Shown one piece after another: positions 8,488 to 16,213 of a stretch of 64,000 nt of DNA. Source of the DNA: Chryseobacterium paridis (GTDB lineage: Bacteria > Bacteroidota > Bacteroidia > Flavobacteriales > Weeksellaceae); NCBI RefSeq assembly GCF_016595215.1, contig NZ_JAENHK010000010.1:1659390-1723389 (forward strand), in the 5' to 3' direction. The translations under genes and the position numbers were made by a program. Every line of letters begins with the position of its first letter. The stretch's first letter is position 1. The notes below the pieces were generated by a model. The model searched no databases and was not told where the DNA came from. It was given only the letters and a program-made list of their open reading frames with translations.

Positions 8488-9495
8488 TTAAGCTAAAACC
8501 ATATTATTTCTTCTCGGTGCTTTGTCACACAAAACATCTGCAATACTTTTTGAAATAAGATTTTCCTCTGTAAGATTATCCAGCCAGAAAAATTCACCAG
8601 CACCATTTATTTCAATGAAATAATATTCGTCATCAGGAGATACAATAATATCCAGTGCCCCATAATCAACGTTATACACATCCAGAAGTTCGAGAACTTT
8701 ATTTTCAATATCTTTTGGAAGATCAGTTCTTACCCATTTATCGATGAGATTCACACCATCTTTTCTCCAATCCACTTTTGCATCTTCAAACTGTTGGGAA
8801 TCGATTTCAAAAGCATATACATCATGACCTACTGCAGTTACTCTTAATTCTCTTTTCTTTTCAATTTTCTTCTGGAATTGCATTGGACAGTATAATAATG
8901 AATCTAAATCTTCCAATTTATCTTCGCTAATTACATTGGTAAATACCACACTTTCTACACCATCTTCATAAATAGCAAAACCTGATTGCATCTTTCCAAC
9001 CACGTTCTGATGTTCAATAATAAATTTTTTTGCTTCTTCAGGATTGTTGGTAATACAGGTTTCAGGAATTTTAAACCCTATTTTATCTGCAATTTTCAGC
9101 TGCTCTTCTTTACTGTCTAATCTTCTGTAAACACTTGGTTTACCCAACGCATACACATCAATGGATTCTAAAAATCCAAAAAGAGTAGTTCTTATCTCAC
9201 CCATTGCAGCACCATAGAATTTTATATCTATTTCTTCTTTTAAACCTTCTCCCATATTGTATGCTCTTCTGTACCATACAGCAGCAATATCATCTAAACG
9301 ATGTTTTACATCGGGGGTTTCAAGAATACTGATCCATTTTCCATCCTGAAAAGTGGTTGATAATTTATTTTTTAGAGGATATAAATCTACATCAAAACGG
9401 ATTACTTCAAAGTCATTCTTTCCGATATATTCTGTTACTTTCTGGATTGAAAAATTATCTCCAGTATGAGTGATGATTAAAATTTTATTGTTCAT
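8488..9495 (-). CDS. mvdD: MvdD-type ATP-grasp graspetide ligase
   Basis: This 335-residue ATP-grasp enzyme is the MvdD (MdnC-like) member of the microviridin system, the ligase that closes omega-ester links between Thr/Ser hydroxyls and Asp/Glu carboxyls of the precursor core. The N-terminus KILIITHTGDNFSIQKVTEY and the central Lys-containing nucleotide-binding segment (VVGKMQSGFAIYEDG) fit the family; the metal-binding end reads YYFIEINGAGEFFWLD, retaining the Glu and Asn of ExN. It is coupled to mvdC by a TAATG overlap, and two precursor genes lie upstream. No transporter, acetyltransferase or protease gene adjoins it. Confidence 0.92.
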   Translation of the reverse strand: MNNKILIITHTGDNFSIQKVTEYIGKNDFEVIRFDVDLYPLKNKLSTTFQDGKWISILETPDVKHRLDDIAAVWYRRAYNMGEGLKEEIDIKFYGAAMGEIRTTLFGFLESIDVYALGKPSVYRRLDSKEEQLKIADKIGFKIPETCITNNPEEAKKFIIEHQNVVGKMQSGFAIYEDGVESVVFTNVISEDKLEDLDSLLYCPMQFQKKIEKKRELRVTAVGHDVYAFEIDSQQFEDAKVDWRKDGVNLIDKWVRTDLPKDIENKVLELLDVYNVDYGALDIIVSPDDEYYFIEINGAGEFFWLDNLTEENLISKSIADVLCDKAPRRNNMVLA

Positions 9496-10445
9496 TAGTT
9501 TTTCATTCTTTTTATAAGGTTATCAGCAATTCTTTCCGCAATAGGAAAATTTAATTCTTTTTGTAGCATTCCCCACTCTCCCTGTGGATTTACCTCCAGG
9601 AAATAGTAATTTCCATCTCTTCCTTTGATCATATCAATAGCACCCATATAAAGTCCCATTTCCTTCATCATTCCGGAAAGATGAGATTTAATATCTTCGG
9701 GCAATTCATAAGCTGACCAAAAATAATTTCCTTGATTAACACGCCAGTCAGCATGTTCACTGTTATTGATCTTTCCTGTGAAAAAATCACCATCTACATA
9801 CATGATTCTGAGCTCATATTCCTTTTCAATATAAGGCTGAAAGATCATTGGACAGTAAGCAATATCAGCAATAGACTCCAGATTATCTTCATCAATTATT
9901 GTTGTAGAAAGCAAATCTTCCCCACTCATGGATTTGGAAATAACTCCATGAAGTTTTGCTACCGCTTTTCCATTACAATACTCATGAAAAAAAGCAGTTA
10001 TTTTTTCTTCATCGTTTGAAAACAATGTTTTAGGGATCGTTAGATTATTTTTCTTCGCAATCTTTAATTGATACACTTTATTTCCATCCACTTTTGTCTC
10101 TTTTTCAAAAGGATTGATCCATGGAATATCCTCTAAAGCAGTATAAAGATTATATCGAAGGCTTCCATATTCATTGAGAAAAACTTTCACATAATCACTA
10201 TCCAATTCTTCCGGAATAGTGATTCGCCAGCCCTTTCTGTGCCATACTGCCTTGATATCCTCGGAACGAACTGTATTTCCAGACTCATCTGTTAATTCAA
10301 ACGAATTTTCGTTAATACTGATTTCCTGCAAATGATTCACATGATCCGAATTCAGTCTGAAGTAAGGAATATTTTTAGAGGTAAGATATTCAAAGAAAAT
10401 ATCAATGTTATAATAATCGTTGGAGTGAGTGATGCAAAGAATCAT
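9495..10445 (-). CDS. mvdC: MvdC-type ATP-grasp graspetide ligase
   Basis: This 316-residue ATP-grasp enzyme is of the MvdC (MdnB-like) type, which in microviridin synthesis closes the omega-amide between the core Lys and a Glu/Asp after the ester rings are formed. Visible are ILCITHSNDYYN at the N-terminus, AVWHRKGWRI, and the metal-binding end YYFLEVNPQGEWGML with the canonical ExN. The length matches the family. It is the first modification gene after the two precursors and is separated from them by a hairpin followed by T residues (10458-10492) that should lower enzyme transcription relative to precursor. Confidence 0.92.
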   Translation of the reverse strand: MILCITHSNDYYNIDIFFEYLTSKNIPYFRLNSDHVNHLQEISINENSFELTDESGNTVRSEDIKAVWHRKGWRITIPEELDSDYVKVFLNEYGSLRYNLYTALEDIPWINPFEKETKVDGNKVYQLKIAKKNNLTIPKTLFSNDEEKITAFFHEYCNGKAVAKLHGVISKSMSGEDLLSTTIIDEDNLESIADIAYCPMIFQPYIEKEYELRIMYVDGDFFTGKINNSEHADWRVNQGNYFWSAYELPEDIKSHLSGMMKEMGLYMGAIDMIKGRDGNYYFLEVNPQGEWGMLQKELNFPIAERIADNLIKRMKN

Positions 10446-10457
10446 TAGTTATTTTTT

Positions 10458-10492
10458 ATTAAAAAAGGAAACTTAGAGTGTAAGTTTCCTTT
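10458..10492 (-). terminator. Attenuator-like hairpin between graspetide precursor and mvdC
   Basis: A perfect 12-bp stem, AAAGGAAACTTA paired with TAAGTTTCCTTT (five-base loop), occupies 10464-10492. On the minus strand it is followed by TTTTTT-AA, giving a terminator-like element 43 bases after the second precursor gene and just before the mvdC start. Partial termination here would give more precursor than enzyme mRNA. Confidence 0.75.
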
Positions 10493-10535
10493 CATTATGA
10501 TTATTAGTATATTTTATTTCTGTAAAAGCAATATA

Positions 10536-10739
10536 CTATAATGGTACTGTAGGAGCATCATCATCTCCATCAGATGGATATTTCATTGTGTGAGCCATAT
10601 CTAAAGTTGGCTTTGTCACCACATCTCTTTCCGGAATTGTAATATCTGGTCCACCACCTGTTACAGTTTGAGGATCTTTCAATTGCTTTTCAAGGAATGC
10701 TGCGAAAAATGGTTTTTTCTTTGAACTCTTGTTTTTCAT
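10536..10739 (-). CDS. Graspetide precursor peptide 2 (microviridin/marinostatin family)
   Basis: This 67-residue precursor has a Lys-rich N-terminus and the leader helix motif PFFAAFLEKQ (10-19), the docking site for the ATP-grasp ligases. After a Gly-rich hinge (TGGG, 27-30) and a DIT/DVVT spacer comes the core TMKYPSDGDD (51-60), with the microviridin spacing T-x-K-Y-P-S-D-x-D-D. By analogy Thr51-Asp57 and Ser56 with an acidic residue at 59-60 would form esters and Lys53 an amide; here both tail acids are Asp rather than Glu. The mature product is probably a serine-protease inhibitor. Confidence 0.93.
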   Translation of the reverse strand: MKNKSSKKKPFFAAFLEKQLKDPQTVTGGGPDITIPERDVVTKPTLDMAHTMKYPSDGDDDAPTVPL

Positions 10740-10779
10740 AACGTTTTAATTTGGTTTGATTTAATATTTTGTTGAAATT

Positions 10780-11055
10780 CTATAAATGATCGATTGGTAA
10801 GTTTGGATCCATCGGATGAAGAGGTCCACCTTCGTCATTATCAGAAGGATACTTCAATGTTACATTATCATTTCTTACGGTAGTGACATTATCAACTAAG
10901 ACAGAAGTGATATTGTCTTTTGAAGGGATTGTAATATCATCTCCATTAATGGAAGTGATAACTCCTCCACCTCCACCAGTTACTTTCTCAGGTTCTTGAA
11001 TTTGTTTCTCTAAAAAAGAAGCAAAGAATGGTTTTTTTAGTTTTTTTGGATTCAT
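10780..11055 (-). CDS. Graspetide precursor peptide 1 with octapeptide spacer repeats
   Basis: This 91-residue precursor has the leader motif PFFASFLEKQ (9-18), a Gly-rich hinge (TGGGGG, 26-31) and the core TLKYPSDNDE (66-75) with exact microviridin spacing. Between hinge and core, residues 39-70 form four consecutive eight-residue units that each begin Asp-(Asp/Asn)-(Ile/Val)-Thr (D39, D47, D55, D63), the last running into the core. A 16-residue Pro-rich follower comes after the core. The spacer could be a scaffold or could supply extra Thr/Asp pairs for cross-linking. It is the first gene of the cluster. Confidence 0.93.
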   Translation of the reverse strand: MNPKKLKKPFFASFLEKQIQEPEKVTGGGGGVITSINGDDITIPSKDNITSVLVDNVTTVRNDNVTLKYPSDNDEGGPLHPMDPNLPIDHL

Positions 11056-11085
11056 AAGTAAATATTTTTAACTTTTTTGATCAAT

Positions 11086-11112
11086 CTAAAGTACAAAATT
11101 TTCACTTTCAAA
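11086..11112 (-). promoter_or_regulatory. Possible promoter of the graspetide cluster
   Basis: On the minus strand TTTG (11109-11112) is followed after 15 bases by TACTTTAG (11086-11093), one mismatch from TAnnTTTG. The spacing is short, so this is tentative. It would start transcription about 25 bases upstream of the first precursor. Confidence 0.35.
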
Positions 11113-11168
11113 AAAATTAAATCACCCTTTTAAGAAAATTTTAACAATATAAGAATCAGAGAATCAAA

Positions 11169-11948
11169 TTACTCTACGCCTAAAAATTTCTTAACAACGA
11201 GACTAAACTCAACAGGATTATCAGCCTGAACCCAGTGAGCAGCATTTTTGACGATAACAATTTTTGCTTTGGGAAATTGTTGCTTAATTGCAAATTCATC
11301 CTGCGGAAGAATATAATTGGATTTCTCTCCCGCAATAAATAGAGTATCGCCTTCAAAAACACCAAATTTGATTGCATTTGAAACAAACTCATTATATTTT
11401 TCAGATAATGTTTTAAGATTAAATCTCCAATTCAGCTTTTTATCATCATCCCAATAGAGGTTCTTAGCCAAAAACTGTATGGTAGATTTTTCCGGAATAT
11501 ATTGAGTTAGAACTGCTTCGACTTCATTTCTTGATTTTACAGTATTGAAATCAACTGTCTCAAGGGCTTTAATAATTCCCTGGTGATGAGGAGGATATGC
11601 TTTAGGAGAGATATCCACCACAATAAGTTTTTCTACTTTTTCAGGATACTTGATAGCAAATTGCATTACCGCCTTTCCACCTAGAGAATGGCCAAGAACA
11701 TGCGCTTTTTTAATCCCGTAATGATCCATATAGTTGGCAATATCATCTGCCAGATCATCGTGTGACATACTTTCAGAATGGAAACTTCTTCCATGATTTC
11801 TTAAGTCTAATAAGTGAACCGGAAGATATTCTCCCAGATCCTTTCCGAAACTTCCCCAGTTGTCAAGCATTCCAAACAATCCATGAAATACTAATAAAGG
11901 TGTAGACGATTTCTCTTCGCCAAATATTTTTGAATGTAAAATTTCCAT
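11169..11948 (-). CDS. ybfF: Alpha/beta-fold hydrolase, YbfF-type esterase
   Basis: This 259-residue alpha/beta hydrolase has the oxyanion segment VFHGLFGMLDNWGSFGKDL, the strand LLDLRNHGRS, the nucleophile elbow GHSLGGKAV with catalytic Ser near 98, and the C-terminal NAAHWVQADNP carrying the catalytic His. This combination is that of the YbfF esterase group, which hydrolyses short- to medium-chain acyl esters or thioesters. The gene is monocistronic, between the graspetide cluster and pdxJ; its upstream region holds degenerate tandem repeats. Confidence 0.85.
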   Translation of the reverse strand: MEILHSKIFGEEKSSTPLLVFHGLFGMLDNWGSFGKDLGEYLPVHLLDLRNHGRSFHSESMSHDDLADDIANYMDHYGIKKAHVLGHSLGGKAVMQFAIKYPEKVEKLIVVDISPKAYPPHHQGIIKALETVDFNTVKSRNEVEAVLTQYIPEKSTIQFLAKNLYWDDDKKLNWRFNLKTLSEKYNEFVSNAIKFGVFEGDTLFIAGEKSNYILPQDEFAIKQQFPKAKIVIVKNAAHWVQADNPVEFSLVVKKFLGVE

Positions 11949-11962
11949 AGTTTTTTTATTAG

Positions 11963-11990
11963 GGGTTAGGTCTTAGGTGGTAGGTAGCAG
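11963..11990. repeat. Degenerate heptamer array upstream of ybfF
   Basis: Four consecutive seven-base units of the type GTNNTAG (for example GTCTTAG and GTGGTAG) lie 14 bases upstream of the ybfF start codon. This is one of several seven- or eight-base-period arrays in the window. Confidence 0.7.
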
Positions 11991-12020
11991 ATAGTTCAGT
12001 GGTAATTTATTAATAACTCC

Positions 12021-12068
12021 AACAGTCAGACTCTAAAACACTCGTAAACTAAAACTCTCAAACCCTCA
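12021..12068. repeat. Degenerate octamer array at the 3' end of pdxJ
   Basis: Six consecutive eight-base units of the type AACTCTCA / AACCCTCA fill the space between ybfF and pdxJ. Identical or near-identical units recur inside the glycosyltransferase gene at 61513-61544. Confidence 0.75.
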
Positions 12069-12074
12069 TCAGAT

Positions 12075-12794
12075 TTACCACTTCGCTAATCTCTTCAGAT
12101 AAGCCCGAACTGTATTCTCCATACCCATATACAAAGCCTCGGAAACCAATGCATGTCCGATAGATACTTCTAACAAATTAGGGATGGTATCAGCAAAATA
12201 TTTTAAATTATCAAGACTCAAATCATGTCCAGCATTTACTCCTAAACCAAAATCACCAGCAACAATAGCTGTTTCAAGATAAGGCTTTACAGCTTGCTCT
12301 TTATTAGCAAAATACTCTTTAGCGTAGGCTTCTGTATATAATTCAATTCTATCAGCACCTGTTTTCGCAGCGTATTCTACCAATTCCGGAGTAGGATCAA
12401 GAAATATCGAGGTACGGATTCCTGCATTTTTAAATTCAGCGATGATCTCTTTTAGAAAGTCCAAATGCTTCTTTGTATCCCAGCCAGCATTGGAAGTGAT
12501 CGCGTCATCAGCATCAGGAACAAGCGTTACCTGTTCGGGTTTTACTTGTAATACCATATCGATAAAAGCACGATGTGGATTCCCTTCAATATTATATTCT
12601 GTAGTTACTAAAGGCTTAAGATCATAAACATCTTTTCTGGTGATATGCCTTTCATCAGGTCGTGGATGAATCGTAATTCCCTGTCCGCCAAATTCCTGAA
12701 TTTTGATTGCAGCTTCTGTTACACTAGGCGTTTCGCCTCCTCTTGCATTTCTTAAAGTCGCAATTTTATTAATGTTTACACTTAGTTTTGTCAT
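12075..12794 (-). CDS. pdxJ: Pyridoxine 5'-phosphate synthase
   Basis: This 239-residue TIM-barrel enzyme condenses 3-amino-2-oxopropyl phosphate with 1-deoxyxylulose 5-phosphate to form pyridoxine 5'-phosphate in DXP-dependent vitamin B6 synthesis. The start KLSVNINKIATLRNARGGE, the motif GITIHPRPDERHI, the segment VTLVPD and the phosphate-binding end EVSIGHALVSEAL are diagnostic. The length is normal. The gene stands alone, with short-period repeat arrays on both sides. Confidence 0.97.
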   Translation of the reverse strand: MTKLSVNINKIATLRNARGGETPSVTEAAIKIQEFGGQGITIHPRPDERHITRKDVYDLKPLVTTEYNIEGNPHRAFIDMVLQVKPEQVTLVPDADDAITSNAGWDTKKHLDFLKEIIAEFKNAGIRTSIFLDPTPELVEYAAKTGADRIELYTEAYAKEYFANKEQAVKPYLETAIVAGDFGLGVNAGHDLSLDNLKYFADTIPNLLEVSIGHALVSEALYMGMENTVRAYLKRLAKW

Positions 12795-12818
12795 TCTTTA
12801 TAAGTAGATGTTGGATAA

Positions 12819-12853
12819 CTGAGGTGGAAGCTAGAAGGTTGAAGATGGAAGTT
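12819..12853. repeat. Degenerate heptamer array upstream of pdxJ
   Basis: Five seven-base units (such as GGAAGCT and TGAAGAT) begin 25 bases before the pdxJ start. The same unit type, GGAAGCT, appears on the minus strand inside the T9SS propeller gene at 53454-53488. Confidence 0.7.
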
Positions 12854-12938
12854 ACTTATCCAAAAAACACCTATTAGTCTATCATCTCATTTACCATTAA
12901 TATTAAATTATTCTTTTCAAGTTCTATTATTTACCCGC

Positions 12939-12973
12939 CCCTTTCAACTCTCAATTTTCAACTTTCAATTTTC
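12939..12973. repeat. Degenerate heptamer array downstream of mscS
   Basis: Five seven-base units alternating AACTTTC and AATTTTC types lie immediately after the mscS stop codon. The same units occur at 41355-41438. Confidence 0.7.
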
Positions 12974-12979
12974 CCTTCT

Positions 12980-14245
12980 TTAAACTTTCACAGCAACCTG
13001 CATCACCTGCAGATCAAATTCTTTGGAAGCGACTAAAAGGTGATCAAAAATATCTGCCTGGATCTGTTCGAAACGCTCCCATTTCGAGTCATTGGCAAAA
13101 CAGTAAATTTCTAATGGAAGTCCTTGTGGAGTAATATCCAACTGACGAACCATTACTACCCCTTTTTTATCCACATCAGGATCGTTTTCAATGTATTTCT
13201 GAGCATAATGACGGAAAACACCGATATTCGTCAATTGTCTTCCGTTAACGATTTTATCATTATGAGCGAGCGTTTCTTTCTCTTTTCTAAGCTCTATGCT
13301 TTTTCCTTCAAGGTATTCAGAAATCAGATTGATATCTTTTAAACGCTCGATCTCCTCATCACTCAAAAATTTAAAAGAATTGATATTGAAATAGATCGAT
13401 TTTTTTATTCTTCGGGTATTTGATTCAGACATGATCTGAAGGTTCTTGATTTCTGTAGTCAGTAAATCGTAAGTAGGAATGGTCGAAACTGTTTTATCAA
13501 AATTGGTGATTTTTGTAGTTAAGAGGCTGATATCGGCAATATTCCCCTCAATATTATATTTTGGAATACCTACCCAATCTCCTACTTTCAGACTTTTAGA
13601 GGTTGCTACGTGAATCCCGGTTACAAAACCTAAAATGGTATCTCTGAAAACAAGAACCAAAACAGCAGTTATTGCTCCCAAACTTCCAACGATTGTTGTT
13701 CCTTTTATACCAAAAATAACACAAATCCCTACCACTGAAAAGATAAAAATCCCTAGGATTTTAACTGTTTCAGATATAGCATTAAGCGCCATAATGTTGT
13801 AAAAATCTTGTTTTATTACAAAATAATTCCTGAATGCTGTTAATGATCTGTAGAACATTCCTGCTAGAATTAAAACAAGCCCTAAATTAACAGATCTAAT
13901 AATAAAAATAGTGGTTTGTGGCAAAGCGCCTGTAAATATGGACTCGTGTAACCCTCCAACAATAATCAATGCAACAAAATGTGCTAGCGAATTTGTAATC
14001 TTTGAATTCTTAATAGAATTCATAATAGGATATCTTTCCTTGTTATGAAAAATACGGAAACTATAGTTGATGAAAAATTTTAGAATAAAATCAATTATCA
14101 AAAAAATGGCAACAAGTAATACTAATTTTACAATAATATGAAACACCCAATCTAAGCCAGGAGGTGATATACGACTTATATAAACATATAGCTCATCACT
14201 GATATCTTGCAAAAAACTTTTGGTATCTTGTATTTCGTTTTTCAT
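12980..14245 (-). CDS. Mechanosensitive ion channel, MscS family
   Basis: This 421-residue channel has about five N-terminal membrane helices (first near 30-55). The pore-lining helix and beta domain begin at GTTIVGSLGAITAVLVLVFR, followed by DTILGFVTGIHVATSKSLKV and the MscS signature VGDWVGIPKYNIEGNIADIS. It opens on membrane tension and releases solutes during hypo-osmotic shock. It is longer than E. coli MscS and closer to the YbdG-like group with an extended C-terminal domain. I start at the ATG at 14245, six bases downstream of a -7 box; a TTG at 14254 is less likely. Confidence 0.9.
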   Translation of the reverse strand: MKNEIQDTKSFLQDISDELYVYISRISPPGLDWVFHIIVKLVLLVAIFLIIDFILKFFINYSFRIFHNKERYPIMNSIKNSKITNSLAHFVALIIVGGLHESIFTGALPQTTIFIIRSVNLGLVLILAGMFYRSLTAFRNYFVIKQDFYNIMALNAISETVKILGIFIFSVVGICVIFGIKGTTIVGSLGAITAVLVLVFRDTILGFVTGIHVATSKSLKVGDWVGIPKYNIEGNIADISLLTTKITNFDKTVSTIPTYDLLTTEIKNLQIMSESNTRRIKKSIYFNINSFKFLSDEEIERLKDINLISEYLEGKSIELRKEKETLAHNDKIVNGRQLTNIGVFRHYAQKYIENDPDVDKKGVVMVRQLDITPQGLPLEIYCFANDSKWERFEQIQADIFDHLLVASKEFDLQVMQVAVKV

Positions 14246-14251
14246 TGATAA

Positions 14252-14259
14252 CAAAAATA
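14252..14259 (-). promoter_or_regulatory. -7 box of the mscS gene
   Basis: TATTTTTG on the minus strand ends six bases before the mscS ATG, predicting a leaderless or nearly leaderless mRNA. It lies in the T-rich tail of the upstream gene's terminator. No clear TTTG -33 element is seen. Confidence 0.5.
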
Positions 14260-14291
14260 CAAAAATGCAGCTTATATTTAAGCTGCATTTT
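14260..14291 (-). terminator. Terminator of the small secreted-protein gene
   Basis: A 13-bp perfect stem, AAAATGCAGCTTA with its complement (four-base loop, 14262-14291), is followed on the minus strand by a T-rich tail. It ends transcription from the gene at 14309-14677. Confidence 0.8.
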
Positions 14292-14308
14292 CAAGATATT
14301 TTTTAATA

Positions 14309-14677
14309 CTAACAGGCACAATCATTACAACTTGGATACATAGTTTCGTTAGCATTTACCCACGAATTTATTGCGCTCATCATATTATCACGCCATTGCC
14401 CGCATGTTGTAACTCCACAAAGCGTTGCTGTATTTCCAGAGTAGGTTTGTTGTCCAACATACTGTCCTTGATTATAATAATTAACAGTGATACTACATCT
14501 CTTATTTACTTCATCATAACTTTCTCCAATAATTTTAAAGCTATCAACCTTTGGTTGCTTTATATTAACATTGTTCGAAAAAACACCAATAGTTTTATGA
14601 TCTAAAACTCCTGTTTTTGCATAGGCAAAAGAGAATAGCATAGTAAAAGCTATCAACTTAAAAGTTAAATTTTTCAT
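14309..14677 (-). CDS. Small secreted Cys-containing protein, unknown
   Basis: I do not recognise this 122-residue protein. It has a signal peptide (MKNLTFKLIAFTMLFSFAYA, cut before K) and a mature part of about 100 residues with cysteines near the middle, a LCGVTTCGQW segment and a C-terminal CNDCAC cluster, consistent with a disulfide-bonded periplasmic or exported protein. A SITVNYYNQGQYVG strand-rich region lies in the middle. It has its own terminator and is divergent from the lipoprotein gene at 14949, across 271 very AT-rich bases. Confidence 0.6.
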   Translation of the reverse strand: MKNLTFKLIAFTMLFSFAYAKTGVLDHKTIGVFSNNVNIKQPKVDSFKIIGESYDEVNKRCSITVNYYNQGQYVGQQTYSGNTATLCGVTTCGQWRDNMMSAINSWVNANETMYPSCNDCAC

Positions 14678-14948
14678 AATATATTAATTTAGATTTGTAT
14701 CTCAAAGTTAAAAATTTTTGCGCAATTTAAATAACTATGATATGAATAACTATTCATTTTATATATTATAGTCTTAATCATTATTTAAAAAATTATTAAA
14801 TACTATCAAACTACGATTAATATGTAAAAAATTCATTAAAAAACATAATTAAAAATAAATAATACTTAAAATTTATCATATTTTATGATTTTATATTTAA
14901 TTATTTATTACATTTGATAAAAACTAAACCAATCAAAATCAACTAGAT
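14678..14948. other. AT-rich divergent intergenic region
   Basis: These 271 bases separate two divergent starts. They are extremely AT-rich with several long A/T runs and contain the TACATTTG box of the rightward gene. On the left, TTTG followed after about 19 bases by TATATT may serve the leftward gene. I see no ORF or stable hairpin. Confidence 0.5.
14909..14916 (+). promoter_or_regulatory. -7 box of the lipoprotein gene
   Basis: TACATTTG fits TAnnTTTG exactly and lies 32 bases upstream of the ATG at 14949. The -33 region has only A/T runs. Confidence 0.5.
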
Positions 14949-16139
14949 ATGAGAAAACACTACTTATTTATTTTATTGTGTGTATTCACACTTTTAACGA
15001 ATTGTGCAGGAGGAGACGATCCTGCAATAGCTTCCGAAAACGTCGGACCAGCGGTTGTAAAAACCGGAAAACTTACCGGAAAAGTGATGTCACAAAATGG
15101 AACCAAACCTGTTGGAGGTGCTTCAGTTTTTACTTTTGATGACAAGTACAAAATCTATTACACCACTTCAGATGCAGATGGTAACTTTACATTGGTAGCA
15201 CCAGCCGGAAGTCGTACTATTCACATTCAAACAGGTAATGGTACTAATTTCCGTACGGAAATTTCCGCCACTGTAAAGGATAGCGAAACTGTAAACCTTG
15301 ATGCCAGTCAAACCAAACTGAATCAGGTTGCAAAAATTGCTTACGTAAAAGGGGCATATGATAAAATCGAAGATATTATTCAGACTTTAGGCTATACAGC
15401 TACGGAAATTACTAATGCCGATCTTGTCAACCTAACGAATATTGCACAGTACGACATCATATTTCTTAATTGTGGTTCAAGGAACAATTACTCTTCAAAT
15501 AATCCGGGGCTCTATACTGTAATTGAAAACAATTTAGCCGCCTTTGTTGCTAATGGAGGAAGTATTTATGCTTCAGATTGGGACGTTTCCTACTTAGTGG
15601 GTGGAACAAGCAATACGAACAACTGTTCCCTTCCAGGAGGATTTATTCCTGACACAAAATTATGTTCTAAAAATATAGGGAACTCTGGTACAGTAGCCGC
15701 TACAGTGACTAATCCTGGACTCACAACAGCTTTAGGATTCAATACACTTGATATTAATTATGATTTAGGCGTATGGCAAAAAATAATTAATTACGATCCT
15801 ACATATTGGGAAGTTTTGGTTAAAGAAACATCATCAAATGATGCTTTAATGATCAGAACCAATCATTTCACGGCAACGAACATACCAACTATTTCAATAG
15901 GAAACGCTTCAAATTCAACATTTGTAACAGTTTGTATTACTCTTCCGGGAAATATCCAGATCAGTATTTCAGTTCCTCAGGTATTAGTTCCTTATTTGGT
16001 AGCATTAGGTGCAACAGTAGGACCTTGCTCAGGATCTTCAAACAGTGGGTACATTTATTATACCACTTTCCATAATCATGCTTCAGGTAACATTGGAAAT
16101 GCCGGTGTAATTCTACAGTATGTAATCTTAAACTTATAG
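14949..16139 (+). CDS. Surface lipoprotein with carboxypeptidase-regulatory-like and GATase-like regions
   Basis: This 396-residue lipoprotein has the lipobox LTNC (Cys19) followed by AGGDD, the acidic stretch expected of a Bacteroidota surface-export signal. Residues 40-118 form a carboxypeptidase-regulatory-like beta domain (LTGKVMSQNGTKPVGGASV, TSDADGNFTLVAPAG). Residues 128-220 look like a class-I glutamine-amidotransferase-like fold (KIAYVKGAYDKIEDIIQTLG, YDIIFLNCGS, NNLAAFVANGGSIYASDWD) with Cys175 at the nucleophile-elbow position. The rest is beta-rich with a few Cys. Function is unknown; glycan or peptide binding outside the cell is a guess. Confidence 0.65.
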   Translation: MRKHYLFILLCVFTLLTNCAGGDDPAIASENVGPAVVKTGKLTGKVMSQNGTKPVGGASVFTFDDKYKIYYTTSDADGNFTLVAPAGSRTIHIQTGNGTNFRTEISATVKDSETVNLDASQTKLNQVAKIAYVKGAYDKIEDIIQTLGYTATEITNADLVNLTNIAQYDIIFLNCGSRNNYSSNNPGLYTVIENNLAAFVANGGSIYASDWDVSYLVGGTSNTNNCSLPGGFIPDTKLCSKNIGNSGTVAATVTNPGLTTALGFNTLDINYDLGVWQKIINYDPTYWEVLVKETSSNDALMIRTNHFTATNIPTISIGNASNSTFVTVCITLPGNIQISISVPQVLVPYLVALGATVGPCSGSSNSGYIYYTTFHNHASGNIGNAGVILQYVILNL

Positions 16140-16160
16140 TAATTTTCTAACTTATACTAA

Positions 16161-16190
16161 AAGGTGGCTTTTTTTAAGGCCACTTTTTTT
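16161..16190 (+). terminator. Rho-independent terminator
   Basis: The stem AGGTGGC/GCCACTT (loop of Ts, AAG) is followed by T7. It lies 22 bases after the lipoprotein stop. Confidence 0.8.
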
Positions 16191-16213
16191 ATCTTGCATC
16201 TATAATTTTAAGA

